Under the pieces are notes generated by a model. It worked only from the letters and a program-made list of their open reading frames with translations. It had not been told where the DNA came from and did no database searches. A DNA stretch of 64,000 nt, taken from the NCBI RefSeq assembly GCF_030406725.1, contig NZ_CP129107.1:248001-312000 (forward strand). Direction: 5' to 3'. Below are positions 16,258 through 23,832 of the stretch, in pieces; position 1 is the stretch's first letter; every line of letters starts with the position of its first letter. The stretch is from Alteriqipengyuania flavescens (GTDB taxonomy: Bacteria > Pseudomonadota > Alphaproteobacteria > Sphingomonadales > Sphingomonadaceae). The position numbers and the translations under genes are program-made.

Positions 16258-16967
16258 CAGCTATCGGTCCCCGTGGGTCGCGGCGCGTCCCTTTCGGCGC
16301 GCAATTCCTGCAACTGGGCGGAAACCTCCGCCAGCTGTGCCTGCAATTCGGCGATGCGGCCGTCCACATCCGCGGGCAATTCGGGGCACGGCGGGCACGG
16401 TTCCTCGCACGGGGTGCCATAGGGCATGAATTCGCGCGCCCATTCTTCCACCGGCATCAGGGTGGAGCGGGCCTTGAGGCCGATCATCGTCGCGCCTTCT
16501 GGCACATCGTCGGTGACCACCGTGTTGGCGCCGATCCGCGCCCGTTCATTCACCGTGATGGGGCCCAGGATCTGCGCGCCGGAGCCCACGATCACACCAT
16601 CCGCCAGCGTCGGGTGCCGCTTGCCCGGCACGCCGTTGGTCGGGTTGGTGCCGCCCAGCGTCACGCACTGGTAGATCGTCACATCGTCCCCGATCTCCGC
16701 CGTTTCGCCGATCACCGTGAAGCCGTGGTCGATGAAGAGGTGGCGGCCGATCTTGGCGCCGGGATGGATGTCGATGCCGGTCACCATGCGCGACCAGTGG
16801 TTCACCAGCCGGGCGAGGAAGAACAGCTTCCCCCCGAACAGCCAGTGGGCGATGCGGTGGTAGAAGATCGCCCAGACGCCGGGATACAGCAGCACTTCCC
16901 AGCGGCTGCGCGGTGCCGGGTCGCGGGCCTTGATGGAATCGAGAAAGGAGACGAGTTTTTCGAACAT
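16257..16967 (-). CDS. cysE: Serine O-acetyltransferase (EpsC/CysE type)
   Basis: Transfers acetyl from acetyl-CoA to serine, the first step of cysteine synthesis. The product is 236 aa. The alpha-helical N-terminus (LYPGVWAIFYHRIAHWLF) is short, as in EpsC. The left-handed beta helix follows with IDIHPGAKIGRHLFIDHGFTVIGE, including the catalytic His-Asp pair, then VTLGGTN and GKRHPTL. Unusually, a cysteine/proline-rich stretch (GTPCEEPCPPCPEL) and a coiled-coil-like tail of about 35 residues follow the catalytic domain. The start was set at ATG 16967 (MFEKLVSFLDSI). Confidence 0.93.
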   Translation of the reverse strand: MFEKLVSFLDSIKARDPAPRSRWEVLLYPGVWAIFYHRIAHWLFGGKLFFLARLVNHWSRMVTGIDIHPGAKIGRHLFIDHGFTVIGETAEIGDDVTIYQCVTLGGTNPTNGVPGKRHPTLADGVIVGSGAQILGPITVNERARIGANTVVTDDVPEGATMIGLKARSTLMPVEEWAREFMPYGTPCEEPCPPCPELPADVDGRIAELQAQLAEVSAQLQELRAERDAPRPTGTDS

Positions 16968-17041
16968 CGCGGCAATCCTTTCACTTCGGCGCGCATCGCG
17001 CAAGTTTGCCGGCCCGGGCCGCGTTAAAGGATGCGGCCGCG

Positions 17042-17653
17042 TTACAGGAGGCGCGGGGCCTCCGGTCCCTCGACCGCCTCCAGCGCGGCGCGCCAGACTG
17101 CTAGCGACGGCGGGCTCTTGCGCTCCAGGCTGATGCGGTCGATCTCGGCCACGATCTTTTCCGCCCCGGCAAAGCTGCGCGCCATGCGGGGCACGAGGTA
17201 TCTGGTGGCTTCTTCGCCCAGCGCAAGGCCGCGCATCGCCGCGTGTTCTTCTATCAGCGCCGCGAGCATCGCGTCGTCGGGTGCGCCGATTTCGAGCTGC
17301 AGCGCCGCGCCGAGGCGGGAGCGCAGGTCCGGCAGCTTGATATCCCAGCTTTCGCGGTCCACGATCAGCAGCAGCCGCTCGCCCCCTTCGCGGGCGCGAT
17401 TCCAGCGGTGGAACAGCGCGGTCTCGTCCAACGTGTCCGCGCCGTCGATGGTGGTGCCAAGGCCTTGCTGCACGAACCAGCCGCCCATCAGCGACTTGCC
17501 GGAGCGCGGTGGGCCGAGAAGGATCGCGGTGCCGAAAGGCCAGTTCGACGGGTCGGAGATCGCGTCCGCCACATGGGCGTTGGCGGGGCCAAGTACGATG
17601 CGCGAAGGCGCGGCCTTTCCGGCACGCTCCAGCGGAAGGGCGATCTGGCTCAA
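17042..17653 (-). CDS. hdaA: DnaA-related regulatory ATPase, HdaA-like
   Basis: A 203-aa AAA+ protein related to DnaA domain III, lacking the DnaA N-terminal and DNA-binding domains. Walker A is GPPRSGKS (residues 47-54). A Walker-B-like LLLIVDRE follows, as does the sensor-type LRSRLGAALQLEIGAP segment of Hda proteins. The N-terminal QIALPLE resembles the clamp-binding peptide (QL[SP]LPL type) through which Hda binds the DNA polymerase beta clamp. It is expected to trigger hydrolysis of DnaA-ATP after initiation. It lies 10 bp after the DUF2066-like gene on the same strand. Confidence 0.9.
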   Translation of the reverse strand: MSQIALPLERAGKAAPSRIVLGPANAHVADAISDPSNWPFGTAILLGPPRSGKSLMGGWFVQQGLGTTIDGADTLDETALFHRWNRAREGGERLLLIVDRESWDIKLPDLRSRLGAALQLEIGAPDDAMLAALIEEHAAMRGLALGEEATRYLVPRMARSFAGAEKIVAEIDRISLERKSPPSLAVWRAALEAVEGPEAPRLL

Positions 17654-17663
17654 CCGTGCGCCC

Positions 17664-18962
17664 CTAGCGCGTGATGGAGAGCGCGCTGGGGCCCTGCGTC
17701 ACGTTCCAGCCGCGCGCCCGCAATGCAGCGGCCAGAGCCGACAGATCGCCGGTGTAGGTCACGCGCATGACCGAGGTGCCGCCGATCGCCGTCGAGCTCA
17801 CCGAAGCGGCGCCGACGCCGGGCGTGCCGCGGACCGAACCGAGCGCGGCATCGAATGCCGCACCGTCGGGCGAGGCGAACTGGACCACGTATGTCACGGT
17901 CGGTACCGGGGCCGCCGTTTCGGTCGGCATGGGCGAAGGTGTGGCCGCGCCTTCCCCGCTGCCGGAGGAACTGCTGCTGCGCGATGCGCCGCTTGCGGCA
18001 TCGGCCTGCGCCTGGTTTTTCGCCCGCAGCTGGTCGAGAGCGGCGCGCCATTCGGGGCTCAGGCTGAGTGTCTGGCGGCCCAGCGTCGGGTCGGGGCTCA
18101 GCCTACCGTCGGCCAGCGCCTTGCTGTAGATCTGATCGAAGCGGGCGACCGCTTGTTCGTACATCGCGGGGATGGCGGCATCGTTGGCGGCTTTCAGGCG
18201 GAAGCTGCCGAGATATGCGTTGTTGGGGCCATAGCGGGCGACGAAGTTCGCCTCCACCGGTCCGCCGGGATATTGCCGCGTCACTTCGGCGATGGCGACC
18301 AGGACGTCGGACGCGCCGAACTGGTCGAGGATGTTGCGCCACCACACACGGCTGCGGCGGCCGGTCTGGCCATAGGTGAGCAGGAGCGATTCGCCCCCGG
18401 CCCCGCTCGGCCGGACGTAGTCGACCGGGCTCGACCCGAAATTCGCTTCCGCCCAGGCGCGCTGCCATTCGGTGCGGCTTTCGAACATCGTGTAGACGCC
18501 GCCTTCGTTGAGGACGGGCAGCATCAGCATCGGTGCGGAACGCTTGGCCTGGCTGCCCCGGCCAACCATACCGCCGGCGCGCTGACGGTCGAACACCACG
18601 CCCAGCGTGGCGATATAGCGTTTCGGCCCGATCGATTCGCGCTCGATCAGGATGCCCGCGACCATCGAATTGAGCTGGCCGTCGGAGATTTCGGGACCTT
18701 CCAGCTTCTCCCACGCGAGGCGGGCGGCTTCGGTCCAGCCCTTCTCGCGTGCTTCCTGCGCGGTGTCCGCCGTGACATCGACCTCGATCTCGCCGACTTC
18801 GATATCGGTCGACTGCGCGCGCGGCTGGATGCCGCGGTCGCCTTCGATCTGCGCGCGCACCGCCACCAGCGCAACCAGCAGCAGGGCGCCCGCCAGCAGC
18901 ACGCCGATTGCGCGCGCGGACAGGTGCATGATGCGGGGAAGAGGCGGAAGAATGGTCGTCAT
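17664..18962 (-). CDS. DUF2066-like membrane-anchored protein with C-terminal ferredoxin-like domain
   Basis: A 432-aa protein of unknown function. One N-terminal transmembrane segment (residues 18-37, ALLLVALVAVRA) would place the rest in the periplasm. Residues 55-280 follow the DUF2066 pattern (AREKGWTEAARLAWEKL and RYIATLGVVFDRQR). A Ser/Gln/Ala-rich linker near 335-360 leads to a C-terminal HMA-like fold (VTYVVQFASPDGAAF... RVTYTGDLSALAAALRARGW) without the CxxC metal site. It is divergent from purM (68 bp) and upstream of hdaA in one transcription unit. ATG 18962 is used; an internal ATG at 18929 is an alternative. Confidence 0.75.
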   Translation of the reverse strand: MTTILPPLPRIMHLSARAIGVLLAGALLLVALVAVRAQIEGDRGIQPRAQSTDIEVGEIEVDVTADTAQEAREKGWTEAARLAWEKLEGPEISDGQLNSMVAGILIERESIGPKRYIATLGVVFDRQRAGGMVGRGSQAKRSAPMLMLPVLNEGGVYTMFESRTEWQRAWAEANFGSSPVDYVRPSGAGGESLLLTYGQTGRRSRVWWRNILDQFGASDVLVAIAEVTRQYPGGPVEANFVARYGPNNAYLGSFRLKAANDAAIPAMYEQAVARFDQIYSKALADGRLSPDPTLGRQTLSLSPEWRAALDQLRAKNQAQADAASGASRSSSSSGSGEGAATPSPMPTETAAPVPTVTYVVQFASPDGAAFDAALGSVRGTPGVGAASVSSTAIGGTSVMRVTYTGDLSALAAALRARGWNVTQGPSALSITR

Positions 18963-19030
18963 CGGGGAAAGTCAGCGCCTTTTGCCCAAAGCCGAGTGGA
19001 AATCCAAGCGCGAAAGGCTAAGGCGAAGCA

Positions 19031-20128
19031 ATGAGTGGCAAGAACTCCCCCTTTACCTACGAAGACGCGGGCGTCTCCATCGCCGCCGGCAATGCGCTGG
19101 TGAAGGCGATCGGACCGCTGGTGAAAGCGACTGCGCGCCCCGGTGCCGATGGCGAGATCGGCGGCTTCGGCGGCTTCTTCGACCCGAAGGCGGCCGGATA
19201 CAGCGACCCGCTGCTCGTCGCCGCGAACGACGGGGTCGGCACCAAGCTGAAGCTGGCCATCGATACGGGCCGGCACGATACGGTGGGCATCGACCTTGTC
19301 GCCATGTGTGTGAACGACCTGATCGTGCAGGGCGCGGAGCCGCTGTTCTTCCTCGACTATTTCGCCACCGGCAAGCTGGAGCACGGCGTCGCGGAGCGGG
19401 TGATCGCGGGCATTGCGGAAGGCTGCAAGCAGGCCGGCTGCGCGCTGATCGGCGGCGAGACCGCGGAGATGCCCGGCATGTATGCCTCGGGCGATTACGA
19501 CCTCGCCGGCTTCTGCGTCGGCGCGGTGGAGCGCGGCGAGCAATTGACCGGCGAGGGCGTGACGGCTGGCGACTTGCTGGTCGGCCTTGCCTCTTCGGGC
19601 GTGCATTCGAACGGCTATTCGCTCGTGCGCAGGCTGGCGGCGGACAAGGGCTGGAAGCTCGACCGCCCGGCCCCGTTCGATCACGAGCGCCTGCTGATCG
19701 ACCACCTGATCGAGCCGACGCGCATCTATGTGCAAAGCCTGCTGCCAGCGGTGCGCAAGGGGATGGTGAAGGCGATGGCGCATATCACCGGCGGCGGTCT
19801 GCTCGAAAATATCCCCCGTGTCCTGCCCGAAGGCGCACGCGCCGTGGTCGATGCGGATAGCTGGCCGCAGCCCGCGCTGATGGCCTTCCTGCAGGGCCAG
19901 GGAAATATCGAGCCCGAGGAAATGGCCCGCACCTTCAACTGCGGCGTCGGCATGGTGGTGGCGATCGAACCCGACAAGGCGGACGATTTCCTCGAACTGA
20001 TGCGGGCGCAGGGCGAAGGCGCATTCGTGGTCGGCAGCGTGGAGAGCGGCACCAGGGGCTGCACCGTGCGCGGATCGCAGGGAACCTGGGCCGCCAAGGC
20101 CGACTGGTCCGCCGGGCACGATGGCTGA
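19031..20128 (+). CDS. purM: Phosphoribosylformylglycinamidine cyclo-ligase (AIR synthetase)
   Basis: Closes FGAM to aminoimidazole ribotide with ATP in purine synthesis. The product is 365 aa. Visible motifs are [17 protein letters not shown], the glycine-rich [53 protein letters not shown] and [11 protein letters not shown], all diagnostic of Pur[17 protein letters not shown] is the C-terminal signature. Its 3' end overlaps purN by 8 bp. Confidence 0.98.
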   Translation: MSGKNSPFTYEDAGVSIAAGNALVKAIGPLVKATARPGADGEIGGFGGFFDPKAAGYSDPLLVAANDGVGTKLKLAIDTGRHDTVGIDLVAMCVNDLIVQGAEPLFFLDYFATGKLEHGVAERVIAGIAEGCKQAGCALIGGETAEMPGMYASGDYDLAGFCVGAVERGEQLTGEGVTAGDLLVGLASSGVHSNGYSLVRRLAADKGWKLDRPAPFDHERLLIDHLIEPTRIYVQSLLPAVRKGMVKAMAHITGGGLLENIPRVLPEGARAVVDADSWPQPALMAFLQGQGNIEPEEMARTFNCGVGMVVAIEPDKADDFLELMRAQGEGAFVVGSVESGTRGCTVRGSQGTWAAKADWSAGHDG

Positions 20129-21098
20129 CCCCGCCCGTGCCCCGAAAGCGCGCGTGGCCGTGCTGATTTCGGGTGCGGGCAGCAACATGGCGGCGCTGCT
20201 TTATGCCAGCCGCCTGCCGGGTGCCGCCTACGAGCTCGTGCTGGTCGCCTCCAACGATCCGGATGCCGCGGGCCTCGCGCTGGCCGAGGCAGAGAGCGTC
20301 GAGACCTTCGCCCTGTCGCACAAGGGGATGGCGCGGGCGGAACACGACGAAGCGATGGACGAGGCCATTCGCGCGAGCGGGGCGGACTATGTCGCGCTGG
20401 CGGGGTACATGCGCATCCTGACCGACGATTTCGCCGCGAAGTGGCGCGGCCGGATGCTCAATATCCACCCGTCGCTGTTGCCGAAATACAAGGGGCTGGA
20501 CACCCATGCGCGGGCGATCGATGCGGGCGACAGTCACGGCGGCGTGTCGGTCCACCTCGTCACGCCGGAGCTGGATGCGGGCGAGGTCCTGGGCCAGCTG
20601 CCCGTCGCGATCCGCGATGGCGACACGGCGGATGACCTTGCCGCGCGGGTCCGCCTCGCCGAACACCAGCTCTATCCGCGCGTGCTGGGCGAATATGTCT
20701 CGCGCGCCTACCGCGCCGACTGGCTGCTGGAGCAGGTCCGGACCCGCGCTCTCGCCCTGCCCGAAGCCGAAGAGCGGCCCAGCCACGGTGCGCCCGGCTG
20801 GCGCACGGCGGGGAAGAGCGGCAAGTATTTCGCCTATTTCAACGACCGCCACCACGGCAGCGATCATATCGCGCTGCTGGTGAAGACCAGCGGGCGGGAC
20901 GAAATGGACAGCCTGATCGAGCGCGCGCCGGAAGCCTATTTCAAGCCAGCCTTCTACGGTGCGAGCGGCTGGATCGGCGTGATCCTCGACCAGCCCGGGC
21001 TCGACTGGCAATCGGTGGAGGACTGGCTGGAGCGAAGCTGGGCCGCAGTGGCGCCCAAACGGCTGGCTAGCCTGCAGCGCGCCGCTGTGGAATTTTAG
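20121..21098 (+). CDS. purN: Phosphoribosylglycinamide formyltransferase fused to an MmcQ/YjbR-like domain
   Basis: Residues 1-195 are PurN, which formylates GAR with 10-formyl-THF: [24 protein letters not shown], the catalytic [16 protein letters not shown], and [15 protein letters not shown]. Residues about 203-325 are an extra domain ([63 protein letters not shown]) that matches the MmcQ/YjbR double-wing fold. Total length is 325 aa against roughly 190-215 for plain PurN. No stop, new start or frameshift separates the two parts. It overlaps purM by 8 bp. The role of the added domain is unknown. Confidence 0.93.
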   Translation: MADPARAPKARVAVLISGAGSNMAALLYASRLPGAAYELVLVASNDPDAAGLALAEAESVETFALSHKGMARAEHDEAMDEAIRASGADYVALAGYMRILTDDFAAKWRGRMLNIHPSLLPKYKGLDTHARAIDAGDSHGGVSVHLVTPELDAGEVLGQLPVAIRDGDTADDLAARVRLAEHQLYPRVLGEYVSRAYRADWLLEQVRTRALALPEAEERPSHGAPGWRTAGKSGKYFAYFNDRHHGSDHIALLVKTSGRDEMDSLIERAPEAYFKPAFYGASGWIGVILDQPGLDWQSVEDWLERSWAAVAPKRLASLQRAAVEF

Positions 21099-21309
21099 CG
21101 TCGTCCGCTGAACGTTCGCCGGCGTAACGCACCTGCCACAGTAACCGCTCGCCTTCCGGTGCCAGCGAATGGAATATGGTCAGCGTTGCAAGGCCCATCC
21201 CGGCCCGCCGTGTCACCTCGTCTAGCCGGGGGTGGAACCCACGATCCGATCCCATCATTGTTTTCGCCAGCACGAGCAGTTTGTCACGCCCGGCGGTATA
21301 CACATTCAA
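21067..21309 (-). pseudogene. Short TetR-like helix-turn-helix remnant
   Basis: An 80-codon frame from TTG 21309 overlaps the 3' end of purN by about 30 bp. Its middle resembles the TetR N-terminal HTH: LLVLAKTMMGSDRGFHPRL followed by DEVTRRAGMGLATLTIF. This parallels the TetR pattern (AA..LFAERGF...LDEVARRAGVG.ATLYRHF). Only about 20 residues follow before the stop, so the whole ligand-binding domain is missing. It is probably a truncated remnant or a decayed small regulator. The start codon is weak and no Shine-Dalgarno is clear. Confidence 0.4.
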
Positions 21310-21336
21310 GCGCTGATTGGAGGTCTTTACAGGAAA

Positions 21337-21738
21337 TTAGGTCGCAACTTGTCGCGGCTGCGCCAGGATTTGCGACAGGCGCACCGGCTGCGTGCCGTAG
21401 CTCTGGAACTCGGAAACCTTCTTACCGCGCACCTTGGCACGCCACAGCGTATCGTGGTTTAGCGAGGGCTCGTTCGACCGGCTGTGCCCGCTCAACAGCG
21501 CATCGTCCCCGCGCACCGTCTTGCCGGTAATCTCCAGCCTGAAAGACGGATCGAGTTCAAAAAACCGCTCCATCGCCGCACCGATTGCCTGCTCGCCTTC
21601 GATGGCACCGCCGGTGTTGTCGATGAAGCGACAATCGGGGGTGATGAGTTCGGAAACCCGCCGGGAACTGCGCGTGTTGAGGGCCGCGACGAACTGCATC
21701 GCGACATCGATCTTGCGGTTGCTGATCCCTCTGGCCAT
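21337..21738 (-). CDS. Nuclear transport factor 2-like (SnoaL-type) protein
   Basis: A 133-aa protein with the NTF2-like cone fold pattern: KIDVAMQFVAALNTRSSRRVSELITPDCRFIDN, GAIEGEQAIGAAMERFFELDPSFRLEI, then strands VRGDDALLSGHS and LWRAKVRGKKVSEFQSYG. Family members are small hydrolases, isomerases or binding domains; no function is assignable. ATG 21738 is preceded by GGAGGGG at good spacing, and the frame upstream of it is not conserved-looking. It lies downstream of ndk on the same strand, separated by a terminator hairpin. Confidence 0.75.
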   Translation of the reverse strand: MARGISNRKIDVAMQFVAALNTRSSRRVSELITPDCRFIDNTGGAIEGEQAIGAAMERFFELDPSFRLEITGKTVRGDDALLSGHSRSNEPSLNHDTLWRAKVRGKKVSEFQSYGTQPVRLSQILAQPRQVAT

Positions 21739-21774
21739 CGGCGCCCCTCCGAGTCGGCATCGCCAATATAACGC

Positions 21775-21840
21775 AAAAGGGGGCCGGACGCAGCCCGTCC
21801 GACCCCCTTTTGGCAAGCGCCTGATTCAGCGAAGAATCAG
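21775..21840 (-). terminator. Terminator hairpins after ndk
   Basis: A strong near-perfect hairpin at 21775-21811 has arms of the AAAAGGGGG.CGGACG type; both flanks carry A/T runs, so it could act on either strand. A smaller hairpin (CTGATTC / GAATCAG, 21821-21840) overlaps the ndk stop codon. For ndk (minus strand) the long stem is followed by TTTTGCG. Confidence 0.75.
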
Positions 21841-22259
21841 CCGACGATCTCACTGTCGTCGAAGAAGTATTCGATTTCGATCTTGGCGTTTTCATCGCTG
21901 TCGGACCCGTGGACCGAATTGGCTTCGATCGATTCCGCATAGGTCTTGCGGATCGTGCCTTCGTCGGCATCGGCGGGGTTGGTCGCGCCCATGACGTCGC
22001 GGTTGGTCTTCACGGCATCTTCGCCTTCCAGCACCTGCACCACGACCGGGCCGGAGACCATGAAGTCCACCAGTTCACCGAAGAAGGGGCGTTCCTTGTG
22101 CACCGCGTAGAAGCCTTCGGCCTGTTCGCGGGTCATCTGGATGCGCTTGGAAGCGACGACGCGCAGGCCGGCGTCTTCCAGCATCTTGGTGACCGCGCCG
22201 GTCAGGTTGCGGCGGGTGGCATCGGGCTTGATAATCGAAAAGGTGCGGGTAACCGCCAT
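21837..22259 (-). CDS. ndk: Nucleoside diphosphate kinase
   Basis: Equilibrates NTP and NDP pools through a phosphohistidine intermediate. The 140-aa product is standard length. It begins with [18 protein letters not shown]; the active-site signature is NSVHGSDS, with phospho-accepting His117, and [17 protein letters not shown] is the nucleotide loop. A terminator follows, so it appears monocistronic. Confidence 0.98.
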   Translation of the reverse strand: MAVTRTFSIIKPDATRRNLTGAVTKMLEDAGLRVVASKRIQMTREQAEGFYAVHKERPFFGELVDFMVSGPVVVQVLEGEDAVKTNRDVMGATNPADADEGTIRKTYAESIEANSVHGSDSDENAKIEIEYFFDDSEIVG

Positions 22260-22341
22260 GGTGATTTCCTTGGGTTGTCTTGTGGGGGAAAATTGTTGCG
22301 CGCGCCACTACCCCCGGGGGCGGCGTTAGGCAAGCGGATAG

Positions 22342-22410
22342 GCCGATGAGCGTTCGCGTGCCGAGGTGGCGGCAAAATCCTATCTCGATTTGGTGAGTGA
22401 TGAATTGTGA
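22342..22410 (+). pseudogene. C-terminal remnant of an unidentified gene (start of phage-like remnant block)
   Basis: A 22-codon open stretch (ADERSRAEVAAKSYLDLVSDEL, then TGA) begins immediately after an in-frame TAG and ends in a GTGA overlap with the next small ORF. The overlap and the charged helical composition suggest the tail of a real protein whose body is lost on the ndk side. There is no start codon of its own, and it was too short to be found by an ORF-length cut-off. Confidence 0.3.
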
Positions 22411-22556
22411 AGCGCTATCTAGTCTCAGTATGGCGTTGGCTGCGCTTCATCGATGGTAGAGAGGCCGCGACCCTATCGATGCGATGGGCGCGCCCGTTTG
22501 CCTTCATGTCCTTCACAGTGCTCTTGGTGAGCGGCCATTGGATCCCGACGCGATGA
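22407..22556 (+). CDS. Small putative membrane protein, 49 aa, phage-like remnant block
   Basis: Starts at GTG 22407, overlapping the preceding stop by 4 bp, and reads VKRYLVSVWRWLRFIDGRE with a C-terminal hydrophobic stretch FAFMSFTVLLVSGHW. The Trp/Arg-rich amphipathic N-terminus followed by one short membrane segment resembles small phage lysis or membrane proteins, but no family was recognised. Its TGA overlaps the next ORF's ATG (ATGA). Local DNA is less GC-rich than the neighbouring genes. It may be a remnant rather than a functional gene. Confidence 0.4.
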   Translation: MKRYLVSVWRWLRFIDGREAATLSMRWARPFAFMSFTVLLVSGHWIPTR

Positions 22557-22693
22557 GCGCCTATTTCACCGCCATGGCGTAGGCACCCGCGTGGTTGAGC
22601 AATGTCCTAACCATCCTGATTCTTGGCCTCGCGGTTGAGAAAGGCATCGCCCACCCCATCAGCGGAGTGATCAAAGCCGTGAAGGGTAAATGA
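22553..22693 (+). pseudogene. Small hydrophobic protein interrupted by an amber codon, holin-like
   Basis: ATG 22553 overlaps the previous stop (ATGA). The frame reads MSAYFTAMA, a TAG at codon 10 (22580-22582), then APAWLSNVLTILILGLAVE and KGIAHPISGVIKAVKGK to TGA 22693. Without the amber codon it would be a 46-aa protein with one transmembrane helix and a basic tail, holin-like in outline. A single base change (for example CAG to TAG) would explain the break. Suppression or a downstream start cannot be excluded. No homologue was recognised. Confidence 0.4.
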
Positions 22694-22718
22694 CCGAAAT
22701 CATCATGATGATGCCGTC

Positions 22719-22751
22719 ATGGATTCGAATGAGTCCATCCCCGCCTTTTTC
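22719..22751 (+). terminator. Terminator hairpin closing the small-ORF block
   Basis: An 8-bp stem (ATGGATTC / GAGTCCAT, one G-U pair) with a GAAT loop at 22719-22738 is followed by CCCCGCCTTTTTC. It lies 26 bp after the amber-interrupted ORF. A second G/C hairpin followed by TTTTT is at about 22799-22817. Confidence 0.55.
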
Positions 22752-22759
22752 TTCACATA

Positions 22760-23084
22760 TACGTTTTGGGCCTTGCCAGCCTCACCAGCCTAGCATTCGC
22801 GGGGACTCGCCCCTTTTTGTGGAGATGGCGGGGAAAAGATTAGGGTTAGAAGAGACCCGTCGCGCTTGACGGTAACGAGTTCAGGGATTCATTACCTGTG
22901 GCGTGGTCAGCGCCATGGATTCCAAGCCAATGGCGTGGGGGGCACACCGGAGCCTGCTTGTTCCGCTACGTGTCGCCTCCCCACCACACTTTCTTAGCCT
23001 CAAGCCATTGGGTTTCGCAAATCCGCCCGATGGACCATTCGCTAGGCTGTCGCTCGCTTTTGCACTGGTTTTTCGAGTAGGCGC
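22760..23084. other. Gene-poor stretch with no recognised gene
   Basis: About 325 bp between the small-ORF remnant and the holC stop. Short open frames exist on both strands but none has a recognisable product, a good start or biased codon use. A G/C hairpin with a T run lies at its left end. I see no tRNA, no clear IS ends and no attachment-site duplication. It may be residual DNA from the same lost element. Confidence 0.4.
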
Positions 23085-23522
23085 TCAGCCCTTCTTCACC
23101 CAGCGCCCGTCCTCGCGCGCGAAGAACTCGCGTTCCAGCCCGTCGCGATCTTCCAGCGCCTTCCACGTCTTGCGCGCCGCATCGCGGCCGTCCTCGTCGA
23201 AGAACAGGAAGGCGCGTTCGAAATCCTGCGCCGCATCGCGCCAGCGCCCGTCCGCAAGGCCGACAAAGGTCGCCCCGTTGGCGGCATCGCACTCCTCGGA
23301 AATGAGGATCGGCTGGCGCGCATCGTGCGGCCCGCCCGCCTCGCCATGCGCCAGGAATTCCTGCGGCTGCTCGGTCCACAGCCCCTTGTCGAGCCGCGCG
23401 CGCAGGTCCGCATCCTGCGTCACCAGCAGCATGCGGCTGCCGCCTTCGAGCACCTTGACCGCGATCTGAGCGATCGCGCTTTCCAGGGGCATGTCGGCGA
23501 CGAGATAGAAGCCCAGCTTCAT
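23085..23522 (-). CDS. holC: DNA polymerase III subunit chi
   Basis: Accessory clamp-loader subunit that links the polymerase III holoenzyme to SSB. The 145-aa product has the HolC pattern: [61 protein letters not shown] and YxxK-like tail [18 protein letters not shown] 23522 overlaps the stop of the DUF2256 microgene (ATGA), so its translation is probably coupled. The pepA-holC order is shared with many Gram-negative bacteria. Confidence 0.92.
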   Translation of the reverse strand: MKLGFYLVADMPLESAIAQIAVKVLEGGSRMLLVTQDADLRARLDKGLWTEQPQEFLAHGEAGGPHDARQPILISEECDAANGATFVGLADGRWRDAAQDFERAFLFFDEDGRDAARKTWKALEDRDGLEREFFAREDGRWVKKG

Positions 23523-23695
23523 GCCTCGGCCCCGCTCGCTGCTTTGTCTGCTGACTTGCCCGCGCGGCGGCAGCGGTCGGAACAGAACTTCACGCTGTCC
23601 CAGTCCCGCTCCCACTTCTTGCGCCAGGCGAACGGCAGGCCGCAGGACGCGCAGGTCTTGGTGGGCAGATCAGATTTTTTCCGCATCCTGGGCAT
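23519..23695 (-). CDS. DUF2256 domain-containing small zinc-ribbon-like protein
   Basis: A 58-aa gene read as [20 protein letters not shown], then [20 protein letters not shown] and [18 protein letters not shown]. The CxxC and CxxxC pairs and the WRKKWxxxWxxVKFCSxxCR core are the DUF2256 signature, presumably binding Zn. Its stop overlaps the holC start by ATGA. The Shine-Dalgarno AGGA, 7 nt before the ATG, lies within the last copy of the 34-bp tandem repeat (23702-23831). Function unknown. Its short length makes it easy to miss. Confidence 0.85.
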   Translation of the reverse strand: MPRMRKKSDLPTKTCASCGLPFAWRKKWERDWDSVKFCSDRCRRAGKSADKAASGAEA

Positions 23696-23701
23696 TTTGT
23701 T

Positions 23702-23831
23702 GTCCTACCGCTTCGCTGCTTGAGGACAAGCTTTCGTCCTACCGCTTCGCTGCTTGAGGACAAGCTTTCGTCCTACCGCTTCGCTGCTTGAGGACAAGCT
23801 TTCGTCCTACCGCTTCGCTGCTTGAGGACAA
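23702..23831. repeat. 34-bp tandem hairpin repeat, 3.8 copies, in the pepA leader-side spacer
   Basis: Four near-identical copies start at 23702, 23736, 23770 and 23804; the last is cut to 28 bp. The unit begins GTCCTACCGCTTCGCTGC and ends GAGGACAAGCTTTC. GTCCT and AGGAC at its ends can pair, so each copy is a potential hairpin on either strand. The array fills the space between the pepA stop (23833) and the DUF2256 start (23695). In the minus-strand transcript the AGGA of the last copy is the only apparent Shine-Dalgarno for DUF2256. There are no spacers of varying sequence, so it is not a CRISPR. Confidence 0.95.
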
Positions 23832-23832
23832 A

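Noticed and set aside
22898-23469. Plus-strand open frames (60 and 188 codons) between the remnant block and holC
   Set aside because: The longer one is the antisense shadow of holC and the shorter has no recognisable motif or ribosome-binding site.
23702-23831. Possible CRISPR array (34-bp repeats)
   Set aside because: Copies are directly adjacent with no variable spacers and no cas genes are present; it is a simple tandem repeat.
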